Positions 42,908 through 54,467 of a stretch of DNA of 64,000 nucleotides are shown here, piece by piece. This DNA comes from Leuctra nigra. Its lineage: Eukaryota > Arthropoda > Insecta > Plecoptera > Leuctridae. The stretch lies in NCBI GenBank assembly GCA_934045905.1, contig OW203769.1, forward strand, positions 21,793,705-21,857,704, written 5' to 3'. Each line of letters starts with the position of its first letter. The stretch's first letter is position 1. Below the pieces are notes generated by a model that searched no databases, had not been told where the DNA came from, and saw only the letters and a program-made list of their open reading frames with translations. Position numbers and translations under genes: made by a program.

Positions 42908-45900
42908 ATGAACGGCAACAACATCGGCGTGCAGGACGTGCAGACGAGCAGGATCCGACCCATCAAGATCACGGCAGTCGGCGACGGCATGATCGGCAAG
43001 ACATGTCTCCTCATCACGTACACCACCAAAGAGTTCCCCACAGACTACGTGCCAACAGTGTCAGTACAACACTTGTTTCTTGCAAATCTGCTTGTTTACA
43101 TCGTTTTAAATCAATAGAGAAAAATTCTCAAACCAAATGAATTCGAAAATTCGTTCGAATTTGTTTCCTTTACCGGGGTCTTGATTCTACAACTATTTTC
43201 AATTGCTTGCGGAATAGCAATCTGTGTAAAGCTTATGGCAAATCTCATTTCTAACGAAATTGCCACTGCTTTGCAGTTATAGAATCGCAACCCAGACAGT
43301 TCAACGTTTAGAAGGTCTGGAAAATTCAAATATTGGCGTGAATATATTATACATTTCTAACTCCTTTGGTCAATAGATATTTTTTATTTGCTGATTCTAA
43401 CAATTGCAATATTGATTGATATTTATCAGAACAGTGTGAGTTGTGTGCAGTCGGGAGTGGGGAGATCGGAATGGTTTAGTATTAGTGAAGGGCTTCGGCA
43501 AGGGAGTGTGTTGTCACCAACACTGTTCATCATAGTAATGGACGAGTTGTTGAAGAAAGCAGAGCCGAATGAGGGGATCGGTACTCAAACGTTGATTTAT
43601 GCGGATGATGTGGTGGTGTGGGGAGAAACTAGGGAGGAAGTTCAGGTAAAGATTAATAAGTGGAGTGAAGAGATGGAGAAGATGGGTTTGAAAATAAGTG
43701 AAGAGAAGAGCGAAGTAATGTCCATGGAAAGAAAGAAGCTTAAATACGGTCATGCTAGGATCAAGCTTGGAGAGGGATGGTTGAAGGAGGTGGAAGAGTT
43801 TAAGTATCTGGGTAGCCTGCTCACCAACAAGGCTAAAGTAGACAGAGAAATACAAGAAAGAAGAAAGAAAGCAGAGGCATTTTATCAAGCAGTGAGGAAG
43901 TTGCTGTGGAATGAGAAGTTTCCACAAGTCTGCAAGATCATTATGTACAAGATGTATTTCCTGCCAATTCTAACATATGGGGCAGTGACGTGGTCAGCAG
44001 GTGGAAAGGAAATGAACCAGCTACAGGCAGCTGAGATGAAGTTTTTGAGGAGTGTGAAGGGGGTGACAAGAATGGATAGGATCCGAAGTAGGAAGATAAG
44101 AAAAGAGCTTGGGGTTGAAAGATTGGTGTTCAAGCTGGGCAGAGAGAGGCTTAGGTGGTTCGGCCACATGAAGAGGATGGGAACCGATAGAGTGCCAAGG
44201 CGGGTGTTTGAAGCGGCTACAGGGGGAACTCGGAGAGTGGGGCGACCAAGAGACAGGTGGATTGGACTGATCAAGGAGGATGTGTTGGAGAGAGGAGGAA
44301 GGTGGAGTGAGTTGGAGGCTGAGAGACAGTGGGAGGACAGAACATGGTGGAAGGAATTTGTGGAACAATTAGAAGTGGAAGAAGAAGAGGAGGAAGAAGA
44401 GGAGGAAACGCCAGGCGTGGCCAGCCGGTTTCCAGGAGTCCTGCGGCCCTAGTGTTGGTGGGAATACCCACCCCCTGACCCATTAAATTGGAACCAGGGA
44501 TGGATTATTATTATTTTGAAATTAATTTGAACTTATAGATGCTTTTTAATTATCTAACAAAATTCGATAGCAATGCATCTGGTTAGATATGTACACTCAA
44601 CAAATCATAAAATGGTATTTGAGCGAACAGGATTGGCTGCTGGTCTGGTTCCTTGACAATCCATCCATGTTATTATCAAAGAAATCAGAGCTTACCTACT
44701 AGAGGTAGATGACGAGTTAGCATTGACTTCATAGGATGATGCTATCAAATCTTTTTCAGCCATTCCGTTTCTGGTGTGATTTGTGCTGATAACCTTGCTG
44801 TTGAGCGCCAAACTCATCTATCTGTTTCGTGGTGCAGATTCGACAACTATGCCGACAACATCAACGTGGATGGGCAGGACTACAACATGACCTTGTGGGA
44901 CACGGCAGGACAGGAGGACTACGAGCGTCTCCGTCCTCTGTCCTACCCCAACGTGAGTCCTTCGTGCACTCTGTACACCTTTCCATTTACATACTAACAT
45001 TCCGTACAGATATTCTCTGGGCAAACTTGGATTTTGGATATAAAATTTGTCAATTCAAATATCAAATAATAATGCCAGAGCTAATCAAGTTTAAACCCCA
45101 CTTTTTACGAAAAGTATAAAATTGATGAAATTATGTTTCAACTTTCTTGTTGAGCGAGCGAAGCGAGCGTCTCCTTTTGGCTTTTTTGGCACGGACCTCT
45201 GTTTTTTTTTGTTTTTTTTTAATTTTTTCTGTGCCTGACGATATACAGGTCAGAGCTTTTCTTCGATCGAGCTGAAATTTTGCACACATGTACGTAACAT
45301 TTCCGATTGTTGCAGACCCTAATTTTTTTGAAATCCATTGATTGGTTCAAATTTAAAAAAAAAATATCTTTTGATTAGTTGTTTTGATCAATTTGAAATT
45401 TTGACAAGTCATTACCACTAACATTTTACCCAATCATACAAAGTTTCAGCCAAATCCTCTGATTGGTTAAAATTTAAAACCATCTTTACTGTTATTTTAA
45501 ATTTAAACTAGAACCGTTTTACCGATCAACTTAAAACTTTGCATGGTCATTGGGACCAACATTATCTGTGTTTTTGACCATTTTCAGACAGATCTGTGTT
45601 TAAATCCAAAAGTTATTTACATTTTACGGACGTATTGCTTGTTGCTATGGATCACGGCGACATTGACGCCTAAGTTCCAATGTTCCAAGGTAGTTAGGAC
45701 AGAAACTTTCAAACGCATGACACTAATAATCAACAGATCGATCTGATATTGTGTACACACACTAATATCATATGAGTGGTCCCAGGTATAGTTTTTGAAG
45801 GAGATCTGTGATTTTTGAAAATTAACACGGAACCGTTCAATCATATAGGTTCAATCGATCAGCTTAAAACTTTGCATGGTTATTTTGGAATTTTTGAAGA

Positions 45901-47295
45901 TTTTCATACAAGTGACGTACAAGTACAAGTTTTCATAGTGACGAAACTCAAGAAATATTTGCTTTGCTTTTAATGACATTTTCAATAGACAGAATTTCGG
46001 TTCGAGGTGTTGCGCGTATCCGTGCTCGCTCATCAACGCGTTACCCAGAGCGTTTTCCTAGTATTTTTAAGGAAGGTAAAACGTTTTGCAAACTTAAGTG
46101 ATTCTTGAAACATTCCCCTGTGGCGGGGCTCGGCAACCTTTTTTGGTCAGGGAGCCAATTTCCCAAAAATTAATAAATTAGATAATAATGAGAGCCGAAG
46201 TAGAGGCAATTGATTTAAAACACTGATAATAATAAATTGCATGACTAGTTTATGTTTGATATTTTGACGAAGCCCCCAGTTGTTGCCCCACAGGGCGTTT
46301 TTTTTTAAATCAAAGGACCTTCCAATTGTAGCCCCGCAGAGTGTTTTTCTTCTAATTTTTCGATTCCAGATCTTCATTTAAATTATAAAGAGCCATTAAA
46401 GAACCACCGGAGCCGCAGGTTGCCGACCTCTGCCCTATGGAAACATCTCATTATGATGAGCAAGACAAGTATATGCGATGGTCTGAATGATTGCAGACGA
46501 ACTGCTTCCTCATGTGCTACTCCGTGAGCAGTCGGACATCATTCGAGAACGTCGCCTCCAAGTGGGTCCCCGAGGTGCGACACCATTGTCCCAACATTCC
46601 CATCGTTCTCGTCGGTAAGCAGCGATCCTTGTCTTCGTCCCAGATCAAATATCAAGTCTCCTCATACACTACTCAGCTGGTATATTTGGTTTTAATGTTT
46701 TGATGATTGTTCAAACAATGAGAAGATAACTTAAGTATGCTCTGGGTCAATCATATTTTAATACATTGTTTCAATAAACTGATTAAAAAAGTTAGTTTTT
46801 CCTCAGTAAATAAAAATTATCTTATTATTGACATTCAAATATGTGTATTACTTTCGGTTTCTAATATTTTTTAATGTATTGTTTAGAATGGTTTTGAGGT
46901 GTCCCTAGTTCAGATATTGTAATTATTTTGTTTTCTCTTATCAGAGAATTATCAAAAATTCAGTAGTACAATTGCTTTCTTAGTTTTCTTACAACTTGAC
47001 TTAAATTTTTTATTGTTCTTGCAAATAAACCAAATATACAAAACGCTTAAAGTGTCCGTGTCTAGTCTGCCACCGTGTTGATCTCTGCTTAGGTACGAAG
47101 ATCGACCTGCGCGACCCGACCGACAATGAGTACGTCTCGACGGCCGAGGGCAAGAAGCTCAAGTCCAAGATCCGCGCCGCGCGCTTCGTAGAGTGTTCCG
47201 CACTCAAAGAGGATGGTCTTCAGGAGGTTTTCCTCGAGGCGGTGCGCGCCGCAGTCAAGAAGCCCAAGCCGCGAGCTACGTGCGTGTGTCTCTAA
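42908..47295 (+). CDS. RhoL: RhoL-like Rho-family small GTPase
   Basis: Exons 42908-43059, 44838-44952, 46497-46614 and 47093-47295 join in frame to 195 codons ending TAA. All have GT-AG borders (GTCAGT, GTGAGT and GTAAGC donors). Motifs are intact: P-loop GDGMIGKT (25-32), switch I VPTVFDNY with Thr50, DTAGQE with catalytic Gln76, TKID (130-133), ECSA (162-165) and a terminal CaaX box CVCL. The protein should be a prenylated membrane-bound GTPase acting on actin, adhesion or migration. It has about nine fewer residues than Rac in the Rho insert region, and the phrases [15 protein letters not shown] and SSRTSFENV match what I recall of insect RhoL better than Rac or Cdc42. In exon 1, TTGCAG occurs twice (42898, 42906) just before the ATG. 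Upstream exons are inferred at 23.7 and 24.9 kb. Confidence 0.9.
43423..44510 (+). mobile_element. 5'-truncated non-LTR retrotransposon (LINE) with reverse transcriptase 3' half
   Basis: An open frame through 44452 encodes the later reverse transcriptase blocks: [10 protein letters not shown], then the catalytic YADD box in [11 protein letters not shown], a primer-grip/thumb region, and a C-terminal [11 protein letters not shown] ... VGRPRDRW segment. It ends in a Glu-rich stretch. The endonuclease and RT fingers are missing, so the copy is 5'-truncated and cannot move by itself. A TTATTATTATT tail near 44507 is a likely 3' end. It lies in the first coding-region intron of the RhoL-like gene, same strand. 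The frame is intact, which suggests a fairly young insertion. Clade undetermined; RTE/CR1-like groups carry such tails. Confidence 0.9.
44594..44790 (+). mobile_element. Tc1/mariner-type MITE, copy 4
   Basis: CACTCAACAAATCATAAAAT after a TA, then GGATTGGCTGCTGGTC, GGTTCCTTGACAATCC and CTTACCTACTAGAGGTAG, the forward version of the 11131-11340 element. The right end is decayed. Confidence 0.65.
45140..46060. repeat. Dispersed GCGTTGATGAGCGAGC repeat, copy 3
   Basis: Begins GAGCGAGCGAAGCGAGCG, has repeated CTTAAAACTTTGCATGG and GATTGGTT phrases, and ends GCTCGCTCATCAACGCGTTA, the reverse complement of the key word in copies 1 and 2. Fills much of the second coding-region intron of the RhoL-like gene. 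Noncoding. Confidence 0.6.
46124..46432. mobile_element. Nonautonomous hAT-type element, 309 bp
   Basis: Left end CGGGGCTCGGCAACC; right end inverted CAGAGGTCGGCAACC. Flanks CCCTGTGG (46116-46123) and CCCTATGG (46433-46440) match at 7 of 8 positions. It ends about 65 bp before exon 3 of the RhoL-like gene. Confidence 0.8.
46620..47090 (+). other. RhoL-like intron 3, nothing recognised
   Basis: AT-rich intron between exons 3 and 4 with no repeat ends. Confidence 0.4.
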
Positions 47296-48321
47296 ACCAC
47301 CTGTTGCCACTTGCCATACCAAACATAAAGCAGAGTTAATAGTTCTTAGTAGTGTTGGAATCTACAGATCATTTATATCCAAATTGTGATCGCTAAGAAT
47401 GCCCTAATACCCTGTTCACACTGAGAATTCGATCATGATCCAGTTCAATTACAATCGAAATCAAAATGGAGGCAAGATTCAAGTTAAACTTTATAATTTT
47501 GTTACATACATTCAAATTAGAGCATGCATTAGAGCATGCATTAGATGCTCTAATGCATGAGCATGCATTAGATGCTCTAATGCATGAGCATGCATAATTT
47601 CTTTTGTTTGACATTGATCTTCTTTTGTTTTCTTTTGTTCGATCATGATTCAGATTTCGATCGCGTTCTTACAACTCAATCGAGATTTGGATCATGATCG
47701 AGTTCGATTGAGTTCATTTCACACACATTTTCGATTGCAATCGAGATTTTGGATCATGATCGAATCCTCAGTGTGAACAGGGTATAAGTCCCCATTTAGT
47801 AAGTTAAAATGTGGGTTTAAGTTGTGACTTTATGATCAGTGGCAAAGCAGAGATAGAAACTTGTTTGGCGATCACTCGGAAACGGTGCTTTATGGTTGGT
47901 ATGGCGGAATAGACCACTTGTTGCCACGCATCTCTGGATCACTCGGGTCATTGCAAGAAGCCTCGACATTTTAATCATCAATGTTTTTGTTTTAAATGTT
48001 TTTACCTAAACCTTCAATACGAATTATTGGTGAAGTTCAATCCAGCTTTTTAAAATATGCATTTGAGGTGGGGCTCTATTGTGTTGTGGCAATTCTCAAA
48101 ACTAATTGCAGTCAAAGATTAAGTAAATATAAAATACTTTCCACCTACTAAGAGTGACACCTTGCCAAACATAAAATAATTAATTTGTACCCAAATGTTA
48201 AGGCTTCTTGTAGTTCTGCATTTGATTACAGCAGTAGTCAGTATGAGAACAGATGAGCAGTGATCGTGTCATTGAAGATCTTTTAATCAGTTTTATCAAT
48301 CCGTTATGTCGATGAAATAAA
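47296..48321 (+). other. Probable 3'UTR of the RhoL-like gene
   Basis: From the TAA to an AATAAA at 48316-48321, the first clear polyadenylation signal. It contains the MITE at 47408-47784. The 3' end is inferred. Confidence 0.4.
47408..47784. mobile_element. PIF/Harbinger-type MITE in the RhoL-like 3'UTR
   Basis: Inverted ends TACCCTGTTCACACTGAG are flanked by TAA on both sides (47405-47407, 47785-47787), the 3-bp target typical of Harbinger. The interior has ATCATGATCGA words and an array of GCATGCATTAGATGCTCTAA palindromes (47520-47595). Confidence 0.8.
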
Positions 48322-48533
48322 CAGCGAACCCATGTTGAGAACTGTTTAAGCGTGTAATTACATGAATTGCAATACATTCTTAGCTTTCTCGTCTTACGAT
48401 GTTTATTGCAATATTTCTATAAGAATGAACGAAGGTCCAAGTTTATGACATTATCAAATCGATGTAAAAAGTCTTCAAGCATGGTCACTACCCAGCTGTT
48501 TTAAGTTATTTATGTCATAGTTACATTTTCAAC

Positions 48534-49364
48534 CAGTGGCGTAGGAACGTTTTCAAAGTTAGGGGGGGCAAGGAATCACGCCAGAAAATAAATTTTCGTC
48601 AACCAGAAGGGGTCTGGGGCGAAAGCCCCAGCCGCCGCCGGCGAAAATTTTGAGAAATTAGATGTTGAAATGGCGTCTAAATGCTATTTTAAATCGTTTT
48701 AATGACTAGAATGGTATTGAAAATTTGTTTTATTTACTCATTGAAGTACTACGTATAATACCCTAACATATTAAAGAGGACATTCCATGTTCCCCAAGAG
48801 ACTTGTCATGAAAATGTACAAAATTGGACATAAAACTGAAACTGAATGATGACTGCAATTGCTAATTATTAGTTACTACTAATACTTATCTTTAAGACCA
48901 CAAAAATTTACAGCATACGCAACTGGATTTACAATAACCAGCAGTATTAGTTCATGCAATAACTGAAGAAGTGTCATAAAGCATTTTAAAATTAAAATAT
49001 TTATATGTAATGAACATTTCTGACACTTTTTTTTTGCTGTTAGGTAATCCAGTTTCGTATGCTGGGGATTTTTGAAGTAAGTTAGGTAATCGTAGAAGGT
49101 CAGGTCCAATTTGAGTCTGCGGGAGGGCTTAGAATAATACGCGGGTCTGGGCCTTACAGGCTCGGAAAATTTTTGAATTTCAATATGAATTTAATGCATT
49201 TTTAACGCGATTTAAACACAAATGTTGGTCGATTTGATCATTTAAATTCTCAAATTACTACTATTTAAAAATTATTACATTTATGTTTGCCCCCTTTGCC
49301 CCTCTTCCCTGAAAGTTGGGGGGGGGCATTGCCCCCCTTGCCCCCCCCGGTTCCTACGCCACTG
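48534..49364. mobile_element. Nonautonomous hAT-type G-run element, 831 bp
   Basis: Ends CAGTGGCGTAGGAAC, perfectly inverted. Flanks TTTTCAAC (48526-48533) and CTTTCAAC (49365-49372) match at 7 of 8 positions. The G run next to the left end is mirrored by C runs at the right. The longest member of the family also seen at 9885, 11811, 25919, 35776 and 60325. No transposase. Confidence 0.85.
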
Positions 49365-49374
49365 CTTTCAACGC

Positions 49375-50036
49375 TTGCCGTGTTCACATCGGCATCGGTT
49401 TCTTTCAAATAGTGGTGAAGCGCGGAGAAACGAATGCACATTAACTTTCAGTATCTGGCTGTTAACTATCAGTCACAGTAAAGGAATATAGTTCTGGTTC
49501 CAAACTGGTAGTGACAGGGCAAATACCTACCTACTGGTAGTTAGAGGGCATTTATCAACTGGTTGGCGTATTTAAATCAATGTGATTATTGATTGAGAGA
49601 TGAAGTAGAGTTTAGTGTGTAATTTTCATGATGCTTTTTTGTACATAAATTATGCAACATTGTAATTTTTATTATAATCCAAACAGGCCTGATAAAATGA
49701 CCTTGATTTAGAGAGAAAGGTTTCCACATAAATGGAAATTTAAAAATTATGAATGTATTTTTATGCTTAGGTTGTTATTATATTACCAAGGCGGTAAATA
49801 AGAAAATAGAATTATAAATAGCTTTTTATAATAGTATTTACTACCTAAATTACCTATAATCCTCGGTAACTTCTTTGTATAAATGCAATGTTTATGGAAG
49901 TAGCTATTAAAAGTTCTTTGTGAAAGTATTCCTTGCTAAAATTTAAATGTACCTACCTAGGTTTCTTTTAATTAATTATACTATATTTAAATATTTTCAC
50001 ATATGTACACCTTCGTTCTACCTAGAAGCTGAAATG
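49375..50036. other. AT-rich spacer, nothing recognised
   Basis: Intergenic sequence downstream of the RhoL-like gene without identifiable structure. Confidence 0.35.
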
Positions 50037-50039
50037 TAA

Positions 50040-50390
50040 AGCCGCGTTTACAACAACTTAACGTTCGAAAATTAACGTTGCAAAATTAACGTAATTCCAC
50101 TTTCGTTCACAACCACTTCGGAAAAATAACACACACGTAAAACAAGATGGCGCCAGCCAGCGCGAACAGCTGTGAGTAAGATGTGAGAGAAGTGTCCGTG
50201 CGCATGCGCCACTTAACGCACTTAACGTTCGACTTGAAAGTAGGAAGTTGGTCAACTTTGAGGTGAAATTGGCGTACGTTAATTTACCAAATTTCGTTGT
50301 GAACGAATCCATAAGTTTACATGGGCTTGAAAATTGAAATTGCGTTAATTTTCTTAATTTTCGAACGTTAATTTTGTTGTAAACGCGGCT
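50040..50390. mobile_element. PIF/Harbinger-type MITE, 351 bp
   Basis: Ends AGCCGCGTTTACAACAA, inverted, flanked by TAA at 50037-50039 and 50391-50393. AACGTTCGAAAATTAA words recur near both ends. No ORF. Confidence 0.85.
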
Positions 50391-50393
50391 TAA

Positions 50394-51388
50394 AGGTAAA
50401 TATTTGCATCAATTTGGCTAACTCTTGACCAAAGACTGTGCAAAATGTTCGTAATATATTGTCATTGTTGTCTTTAGTTCTATAATTAAAACAACGGCTT
50501 ATTATTAACATGTATCTTCTCAAATTATTGCTACAAGTAACCTATCAAATCAACTGTCATTCCCATTCCCATTTTTCATACAATTTTGTATTTACACGAC
50601 GCAACTTTCTGTCACAGAACTTAAAACATGTTCTAATTTCCATCCAAGAAGTGTGACACAGAAGTGTGGTACAGAAGTGTTGCACCGTGTAAATGGGGCT
50701 TAAGTATTCATAACTTCTTTGCCTATATCAATAGCGTCTAATATATATTGAAATGTTCGAACTATAGATATTAGAGTGCCTGAACATTGACAGGTCTCAC
50801 TTCATTGATAGATTGATAGATAGACTCACTTCGATTCTCAAAAGGGATTTAATCCACAAAACCTATGTGTTTCAAACTTAAATAGGTACTGTTCTAAAAA
50901 GGTAAACAGACGCATTATTTTGTTGACGAAACTGCAAGTGGATTGTAAGAAGTACCAATACAACTAACCCATCCAAATTTACAAAAGAAATTGAGAAGAA
51001 ATACTAGCAAATTCATTTGTAAAATTCACAATTGTTTTATTCGTATAATTAATCATTACATTACTCATGCTCGTACAAGTTAGTAGTAATACAGCCCATG
51101 TTGTAGCATGAACGATGTATCATAAACTTCTCTACGACCAATGGAGAGTTACTCAAAATGTATCTATGAGTAATCATAATAACCAATTCAAATGACTCTT
51201 GCTGCAACTGAAATCTCGTACATTTAGGAAACTCATATTTGAGGACACTCCAGCTGAGAATACACAGAATCATCAAAGTATCTGCAAAACTCACATCATC
51301 AACCTGAAACCCGACGGATAGAAAACGAAGAGACGCGCGAATGTTTGTCACTGATGTATAAAAGGATTGATTTACTTGAGCTTGGGTT
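50394..51388 (-). other. 3' flank of the CBP20 gene
   Basis: Contains a possible small decayed element at 50590-50703 (TTTACACGACGCAAC and inverted TTTACACGGTGCAAC). An AATAAA on the minus strand at 51041-51036, about 350 nt past the CBP20 stop, is the likely polyadenylation signal. Confidence 0.4.
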
Positions 51389-53729
51389 TCAGTTGACTCG
51401 CGCGAACACACTGACGTCTTGGATCGGCGCCGAGACTTTCTGTTGAATGATCTTGCCGTAACCGCCGCGGCCTCCGTCGAAGTCCGTTCGATACTCGTCG
51501 CGCACCTGTAGCGTCAATGCAATGTTAACAACATGGGTATTAATTATACAAGCTAAGCTCTTTAAAACTTACACATAGTTTCACATTCTCTAAAAAAACG
51601 ATTTATATTTTGTGCTATCACTTGAGTAGCCTTGGCTCAGGTGGTCACAGTGTCTAGGTGTCATTGTTGCTGTGAAAACTACAGACAGCGCAGTCGGTGG
51701 CAGTAATCTGTAACTTTGATTGGAATTCAAAGTTGCTGCAGTTATGGTAAACGCAATCATATGCATCAATTCTTATTTCATACAATTTACAAAACATTTC
51801 ACTGAGTCAGAAGGTCTGTTTGTTTACCCTGACAAAAGCTACAGCAAACTGCCACAAGCACACATCATCCAATCAGATCGTTCCTCTGTAGCTTGTGGCA
51901 GTTTGCTGTAGCTTTTGGCAGGGTAAACAAACATACCTAGAAAACTGCTAACTTTGTGTACTGTAGGTACCTACTATTCCGAGTTTCAAGATCTTCTCCT
52001 GACAGTTTTGCCGATTTCTCTCACCAGTGGCGCTAGGGATATGAACAGGGATGGGCAGTATCTAAGATACAAGTATCTTAGATACGTATCTTGAGATACA
52101 ATAGTATCTTAGTATCTGTATCTTAGATACTTTTTAGTAAAGTATCTTATGAATGTATCTAAGATACATTTTTAAAGTATCTTGAGTATCTTATTTTTCC
52201 AAGATACTTAAGATACTTTTAAACTAAAAATGGTCAAAATATTCCCAATATTTTTGCAAACAAATACCTGAAACTCCATTATAGACGATTTTCTGAGAAT
52301 GGCACATTAGATGTCTGGGCAAGCATGAGATCTCAATCTAACTTCCTGTGGACTTTCTGAAGAAATTCTTTAATTTGTATTTGTTTCTTTGGTAATTAAA
52401 AATAAATAATTGGTATGACTATGTTATCACCTAAAAGAGTTTAAAAAATTCTGAATTGACTCGTATTTTTTCCCGAATCTTAATTCTCCTTTTGTTTTGA
52501 AGTATCTTGTATCTTAAGTATCTTCAAGATACTATAGTATCTTGTATCTTAAGATACTCTTACATGAAAGTATCTTGTATCTTGTATCTTGAGAGCAAAT
52601 AATCGAGTATCTTGTATCTTGTATCTAAGATACTTTTTTTAAGTATCTTGCCCATCTCTGGATATGAACACACAGTGCCTTGATTTTTTAAAGTTAGGTA
52701 TTACTTTTTACTAGGGATAGGATTTGACCGTCAAATACTATTTATGGTATTTATTGACTGCTAAATGTCACATTTGAGGTGACATATTATGCTGTTACCC
52801 TGTACCCATAGTTATTGCAATAATAATACGCATGTGTGTACAGTCAGGGAAATATATTCGGTAAACGCTCCTTTCAACCACATTCAAACAACTTTGCCAG
52901 TGTTATGGGTCGAATGGGAGGAGCCTAAACAAGTGTAAATGCATGGAAAGTGAGAAGAACTCTATAGGTACTACCTTCCGAGAATACGTAGTATAGAGGA
53001 CTAACTGGTTTTACTAAACTTTTCTAACAACAGGTAGGTAGAATTAGAGGCAAAGTAATTCTACAGTACCTATTTACAGCATAAAATTATTGGGATCTCA
53101 GACCTGCTAGTAAATTACAAGAACACTAAGATTTTCTCAGGACTGTTTGCATGTAAAAGACACTTTGATTATTTATTGTAGGCTACTCAATATACCTGTC
53201 CGCCAGTTTTCCCTCGACCGTATTGCCGACCCTCGACGAAGCCTGCATCCCAATCCGAGCGCACAATGCGATCATCCAATCGCGTGCCGTTGATGTATCG
53301 CATGCAGTTCTCTGCGTCGTTTCTCGCGTAATATTCCACGAAGCAGAATCCACATGGAGTCTTCTTGTACTTGTCCAAACCCATCACGATTCTCTTCACA
53401 TCACCACACTTTGAGAACAGCTCGTAAATCTGCTCTTCTGTCGTGTAGAAAGACAAGTTGCCGACGTACATTGTTGCCGTGGTGCGCAGCATTCGCTCTT
53501 GCTCGCCGCGGGATCCCTAAAATGTGAAGAAGAGTAATAAGACACACATTTTACATTATTATTTCCTACCACCTAGTAGTACTTTTGAGTTGTTTTGACA
53601 AATAGATTGTAGGAAAATGTAGCAACCTGTAAGTTGGGTTATAGTTCATTTTCTTGTTTTACTACTTACCTTAAAATGCTGGTCCCGGTAAGAACTGAGC
53701 TCAACAGAAGGCGAAGTTTCAGTCGTCAT
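51389..53729 (-). CDS. NCBP2: Nuclear cap-binding protein subunit 2 (CBP20)
   Basis: Three minus-strand exons, 53729-53670, 53516-53196 and 51505-51389, join in phase 0 to 165 codons. With the large subunit CBP80 the product binds the 7-methyl-G cap of nascent RNA in the nucleus and serves splicing, export and RNA quality control. Exon 1 gives the family signature [11 protein letters not shown], including one cap-stacking tyrosine. Exon 2 holds a single RRM: RNP2 as MYVGNLSF (second cap-stacking Tyr37), RNP1 as GFCFVEYY, then the conserved [15 protein letters not shown] and YGRGKTGGQ. Exon 3 gives [17 protein letters not shown] and a short extension ending FARVN. Human CBP20 has 156 residues, so the length is normal. 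Introns contain a 43-bp hairpin and a hAT element (52046). Confidence is very high from family-wide conservation. Confidence 0.97.
51817..51933. repeat. Hairpin with 43-bp arms in a CBP20 intron
   Basis: Arms 51817-51859 and 51891-51933 are complementary with one mismatch and a 31-nt loop. Key word AGCTACAGCAAACTGCCACA. Could be a foldback MITE or a precursor of small RNAs. Confidence 0.85.
52046..52660. mobile_element. Nonautonomous hAT-type element in a CBP20 intron
   Basis: Ends CAGGGATGGGCAGTATCT and inverted CAGAGATGGGCAAGATACT, with an exact 8-bp duplication GATATGAA (52038-52045, 52661-52668). The interior is filled with AAGTATCTTAGATAC palindromes. Confidence 0.9.
52669..53195 (-). 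other. CBP20 intron 2, remaining part
   Basis: AT-rich intronic DNA, nothing recognised. Confidence 0.4.
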
Positions 53730-54299
53730 TTTATTATTAATTTATTTATTACAACTTCACGTAATATTGCTGAAGTTATTTAAAATATTTGGTTTTGCAA
53801 CCTGTCACACAATCCCCCACTTCCATCCGGCATAAACAACAAACTATTGGACAGAAATAGCACGGAACGGTAGAGAAATGCTCGAATCGGAATGGCACGG
53901 AATGGAAGTGGCATGTGGCGCTTGAAACAAAACAGATTTTATTTTTCTCCAATTTTTAAAAAATATATCAAATTGATAGAATAATTTGATTTTGAAATTG
54001 TTGATTGGATGTTGATTATGATGTTGATTACGAGCTGATTATGGTCTATCGACTTATTGATACGGCAACAGCTAATGACATTGAGCGTTAAAAACGATTG
54101 ATAAAATTATAATTTTTAAATTGGCGAGTTAAATATTATTTGGACGCTTTTCTAAATTTATATCTACTCACCTCTCATTCCTAAAGCCCCCCCCCCCCCC
54201 AAAAAAAAAGGTACAAAACAACTCACAGCTAAGTTCGCGAATACTTTTATTATATTATTGAAAATAATAAAAAGTACATTAATAATAAAATAAAATAAA
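53730..54299. other. CBP20 promoter side and spacer
   Basis: The CBP20 transcription start should lie just upstream of 53729; CpG words occur to about 53920. Beyond lies AT-rich DNA with a C run at 54188. No other gene seen. Confidence 0.4.
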
Positions 54300-54391
54300 T
54301 TCCCTTGAGCCGGAGTTGAACCAGCGACCTATGGATATCTGAATATTGGCCAACTACAGTCCACCGCTCTACCAACTGAGCTATCAAGGGA
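54300..54391 (-). tRNA. tRNA-Tyr (anticodon GTA), with intron
   Basis: Minus strand: acceptor stem TCCCTTG/CAAGGGA with discriminator A, D arm GCTCAGTTGGTAGAGC, anticodon loop CTGTAG with a 17-nt intron starting TTGGCCAATATTCAGAT right after it, and T arm GGTTCAACTCC. The intron sits at the canonical position one base past the anticodon. T-rich sequence downstream can terminate pol III. Confidence 0.95.
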
Positions 54392-54467
54392 GATGGTGAA
54401 TAACTTGCAGTATTTCGTTTACCTACTTTCTAATTAAAAAATGTTACAATAAGAAAATAAAAAAAGT

